From assembly GCA_003219345.1 (NCBI GenBank), contig QHOP01000290.1:1-7975 (forward strand): DNA of 7,975 nucleotides. Direction: 5' to 3'. Shown piece by piece: positions 6,363-7,975 of the stretch. The position numbers were made by a program, and so were the translations under genes. How positions within the stretch are numbered: position 1 is the stretch's first letter; every line of letters starts with the position of its first letter. The stretch comes from Verrucomicrobiota bacterium (GTDB lineage Bacteria; Verrucomicrobiota; Verrucomicrobiia; Limisphaerales; AV2). The notes beneath the pieces were generated by a model. That model ran no database searches, had not been told where the DNA came from, and saw only the letters and a program-made list of their open reading frames with translations.

Positions 6363-6938
6363 TTACTGCTGTTCGTCTCCAATCCGAATGCCTCGGCTTT
6401 GGGTCTGCCGTGGCTGGAGCCGTTCCGTGTCAGCGAATCGCCGCATAAAGCCGTCCGCCACTCGGCTCATGTCCTGGCCGGGATACTTTTCCGCCAGAAA
6501 CTCTTTCACTTGGGCGTTCAGGTCCTCTGTCCAGACTTGCAGGGCGTGTTTTTGTTCCCAGGTGAAGACCCGCAACACTTCAACGGCGTTCCACCCTTTC
6601 GTCCGGATTTCATTCGAGCCGTTTGAGAACTGTTCTACCACCGCGTATTCGACTCCGGTATCGGTGCGCCGGTGGCACACGAAGATGTTGTCAAACAGGA
6701 CTGCGTCCTTGTGCCACTGCAAACCATCATCGGTTTGGATCACGCTCTCCGACGAAGGCCGCGCGGCGGCCATGTTCATCGCCAACGCCATTGTCGCGAG
6801 ATTTCCTTCGAGCTTTCTAATGGCGTCCCGGCTGGTCGGGAATTGTTTCAAAGACTCCGCGAATTGGTTTCGGGCTTCGGCGTAGGCTTGCTCTTCCAAC
6901 TTGGATGGGCGGCAGTCGTTGAATTGACTGTTCCTCAT
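6363..6938 (-). CDS. Hypothetical protein, intact copy of a tandemly duplicated unknown family
   Basis: I do not recognise this 191-residue protein. The N-terminal 60 residues are charged, probably helical (SKLEEQAYAEARNQFAESLK, then DAIRKLEGNLATMALAMNM). The middle holds a strand-rich core, LFDNIFVCHRR then EYAVVEQFSNG. The C-terminal half is helical: NAVEVLRVFTWEQKHALQ, WTEDLNAQVKEFLAEKYPG and DMSRVADGFMRRF. There is no signal peptide or membrane segment, so it is probably cytoplasmic. It starts at ATG 6938, with GAGG at 6944-6947 as a well-placed ribosome site. A second, broken copy lies about 1 kb further right on the same strand; conservation of the core between the two copies supports that this is a real gene. 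Its C-terminal tail after the conserved VAD-FxxxF block differs between copies. Confidence 0.78.
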   Translation of the reverse strand: MRNSQFNDCRPSKLEEQAYAEARNQFAESLKQFPTSRDAIRKLEGNLATMALAMNMAAARPSSESVIQTDDGLQWHKDAVLFDNIFVCHRRTDTGVEYAVVEQFSNGSNEIRTKGWNAVEVLRVFTWEQKHALQVWTEDLNAQVKEFLAEKYPGQDMSRVADGFMRRFADTERLQPRQTQSRGIRIGDEQQ

Positions 6939-6943
6939 AACAG

Positions 6944-6947
6944 CCTC
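6944..6947 (-). promoter_or_regulatory. Ribosome binding site for the 191-residue hypothetical gene
   Basis: On the minus strand GAGG is followed by CTGTT and a single spacer base set before ATG at 6938, giving usual Shine-Dalgarno spacing. This supports the chosen start over internal Met codons. Confidence 0.55.
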
Positions 6948-6981
6948 ATTCAGATTTCAAGAGTTTGAGCAGTTCCGAGCA

Positions 6982-7009
6982 GGGCGCCGCAGTTTACCGC
7001 GCAGCGCCC
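6982..7009. repeat. GC-rich hairpin
   Basis: GGGCGC (6982-6987) pairs with GCGCCC (7004-7009) around a 16-base loop that contains GTTTACC. It lies about 45 bases upstream of the start of the intact hypothetical gene, so on the minus strand it falls in the leader or promoter region. Confidence 0.4.
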
Positions 7010-7021
7010 GGCGCAGTTTAA

Positions 7022-7049
7022 GTTTACCACGTTGGATGAGGTGGTAAAC
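7022..7049. promoter_or_regulatory. 9-bp perfect inverted repeat, possible operator
   Basis: GTTTACCAC (7022-7030) is the exact reverse complement of GTGGTAAAC (7041-7049), with a 10-base spacer. Centre-to-centre spacing is about two helical turns, as for dimeric repressors. A related half site, GTTTACCGC, lies at 6992-7000. The site lies 84 to 111 bases upstream of the intact hypothetical gene on the minus strand. It could also form an RNA hairpin. Confidence 0.5.
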
Positions 7050-7133
7050 GCTGAAATTATTGACACCTCGGAAATGCCGACTCTTTTCCCGCCTCAAGTC
7101 CATCTGATTCTTCCCAGTCTGCTTTCATGACGT

Positions 7134-7145
7134 AAATACGTATTT
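7134..7145. repeat. 12-bp perfect palindrome
   Basis: AAATACGTATTT reads the same on both strands and is AT-rich in a GC-rich setting. It might be a regulator site; chance cannot be excluded. Confidence 0.35.
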
Positions 7146-7376
7146 GGTAAAACCGAGCGATTTCGATGAGTTAGTGGGCCTGATGCAAGTTGTCAGTGGC
7201 AGCGCCCTGAGACATCACTGGCTGCTAAATTAGGGTAGGTGGACGTTTGCGGCGGACACCGGAGAACGAACACCGGAGGGGAAGGGGGAAACCCATTTGG
7301 TTGAAGTTGGCTTATGCCAGCGTGCTTCAAGCCTTTGTTTCCGCCATTCGCCTCACTCGTGCGATGAAGCCAACGT

Positions 7377-7891
7377 TCACACCCCGATCCCGCGACTGTG
7401 CTTTTGCTGGTGGTTGCGGGATTCCTTTTGAGCGACAGCTTGCGTGGTGAATTTATGAATGAATGAATCGGCGACGCGGCTCATGTCCAGGCCTGGATAC
7501 TTCTCAGCGAGAAACTCTTTGACCTGCGCGGTCATGTCCTCCGTCCAAATCTGTAACGCTTGCCGCTGATCGTGGGTGAATGCTTTGAGGACTTCCACGG
7601 CATTCCGTCCTCGGTTGCAGATTTCATTCCTGCCATTGGCTGGGAAATGCTCCACAACCGCGTATTCGGTCCCGTTGGCTAAAGGCCGGTGGCAAACAAA
7701 GATGTTGTCGAAAAGATGAATGCTCTCGTGCCATTGTGAGCCGTCGGTGGCAGAGTCCGGCGTATGAATAGCGAGCCGTTCATGCTCTTGACCATAGCTC
7801 TTGCGGCACCGTGCTTTTGTGCAATGCCTGCACGAAATGCTCGCGCCTCCGTGTCAGACTCCGGCCGCATGAACATCCGTTTCATCGTCAC
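7377..7891 (-). pseudogene. Broken second copy of the unknown 191-residue family
   Basis: The C-terminal two-thirds is read in one minus-strand frame from about 7775 to 7377. It does not begin at 7655: the frame continues upstream through SQWHESIHLFDNIFVCHRP and EYAVVEHFPANG. By eye about two-thirds of roughly 97 residues match the intact copy at 6363-6938, including LFDNIFVCHR, NAVEVL, AQVKEFLAEKYPG and DMSRVAD. The N-terminal part is read in another frame starting at GTG 7891 or ATG 7885 (MKRMFMRPESDTEARAF). The switch between frames must fall near 7775, probably a one-base insertion or deletion; the exact place is uncertain because the N-terminus diverges from the intact copy. It may be a true pseudogene or a sequencing error. 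An inverted repeat lies just upstream. Confidence 0.75.
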
Positions 7892-7916
7892 CAGTATGGC
7901 CAGAATGCCACGCGCA

Positions 7917-7939
7917 TTTTGTGTAGCTACTACACAAAA
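7917..7939. promoter_or_regulatory. 10-bp perfect inverted repeat, possible operator or hairpin
   Basis: TTTTGTGTAG (7917-7926) is the exact reverse complement of CTACACAAAA (7930-7939), with a three-base centre CTA. It lies about 26 bases upstream of the GTG start (7891) of the broken hypothetical copy on the minus strand, where an operator overlapping a promoter would be expected. The GTGTAG/CTACAC arms resemble binding sites of small dimeric winged-helix repressors in general form, but no specific regulator can be named. Confidence 0.55.
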
Positions 7940-7975
7940 GACCGCGGCGCTTCGGGCAGACTTCCACGCCGTATG

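Larger units (their letters stand above)
6939..7376. other. Spacer between the two tandem hypothetical genes
   Basis: No gene is supported in this stretch of about 440 bases; a short plus-strand frame at 7247-7450 lies partly antisense to the second copy and looks like a shadow. It contains a cluster of GTTTACC motifs with an inverted repeat (6992-7049), a 12-base palindrome (7134-7145), a purine-rich run near 7274-7291, and two ACACCGGA copies near 7255-7277. CCATTCGCCT (7343-7352) and CTCGTGCGA (7356-7364) also occur near 5979 and 5961, next to the DUF4914 start, which suggests a dispersed repeat. Confidence 0.45.

Noticed and set aside
7059..7090. TTGACA as a plus-strand -35 box
   Set aside because: No reasonable -10 element follows at 16-18 bases and no plus-strand gene lies downstream.

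Overview
The window looks like a metagenomic or genomic fragment from a GC-rich bacterium, most probably of the Verrucomicrobiota (Pedosphaera / Limisphaerales-like). This rests on the style of the integrase, the DUF433/DUF5615 pair, a DUF4914 protein, and long gene-poor spacers full of short repeats. It is an inference from gene content, because no rRNA is present.

Left part (1-1818, plus strand): the 3' portion of a tyrosine recombinase gene enters from the left edge. It is broken by an internal deletion that changes frame. After a 247-base spacer comes a two-gene toxin-antitoxin-like module: a DUF433 antitoxin-type protein, then a DUF5615 PIN-like protein whose TTG start overlaps the upstream stop codon. 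Positions 1819-2587 carry no gene I can support, only hairpins and faint gene-like debris.

Middle part (2588-5982, minus strand): a compact block of three genes read right to left. They are a 638-residue DUF4914 protein with a PEPCK-like P-loop, a 269-residue protein with kinase-like catalytic-loop and metal-binding motifs, and a complete beta-class carbonic anhydrase. Spacing is 36 bases, then a 13-base overlap, which suggests one transcript. A PEPCK-fold enzyme, a kinase-like protein and a bicarbonate/CO2 enzyme together form the best candidate here for an undescribed functional unit, perhaps linking phosphotransfer to inorganic carbon. That link is inference.

Right part (5983-7975): a repeat-bearing spacer, then two tandem minus-strand copies of an unrecognised protein family. 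The copy at 6363-6938 is intact (191 residues). The copy at 7377-7891 is about two-thirds identical over the shared C-terminal region but is split between two reading frames. The spacer between them and the region upstream of the second copy hold strong inverted repeats that look like operators or hairpins. I found no tRNA, rRNA, CRISPR array or complete insertion sequence.
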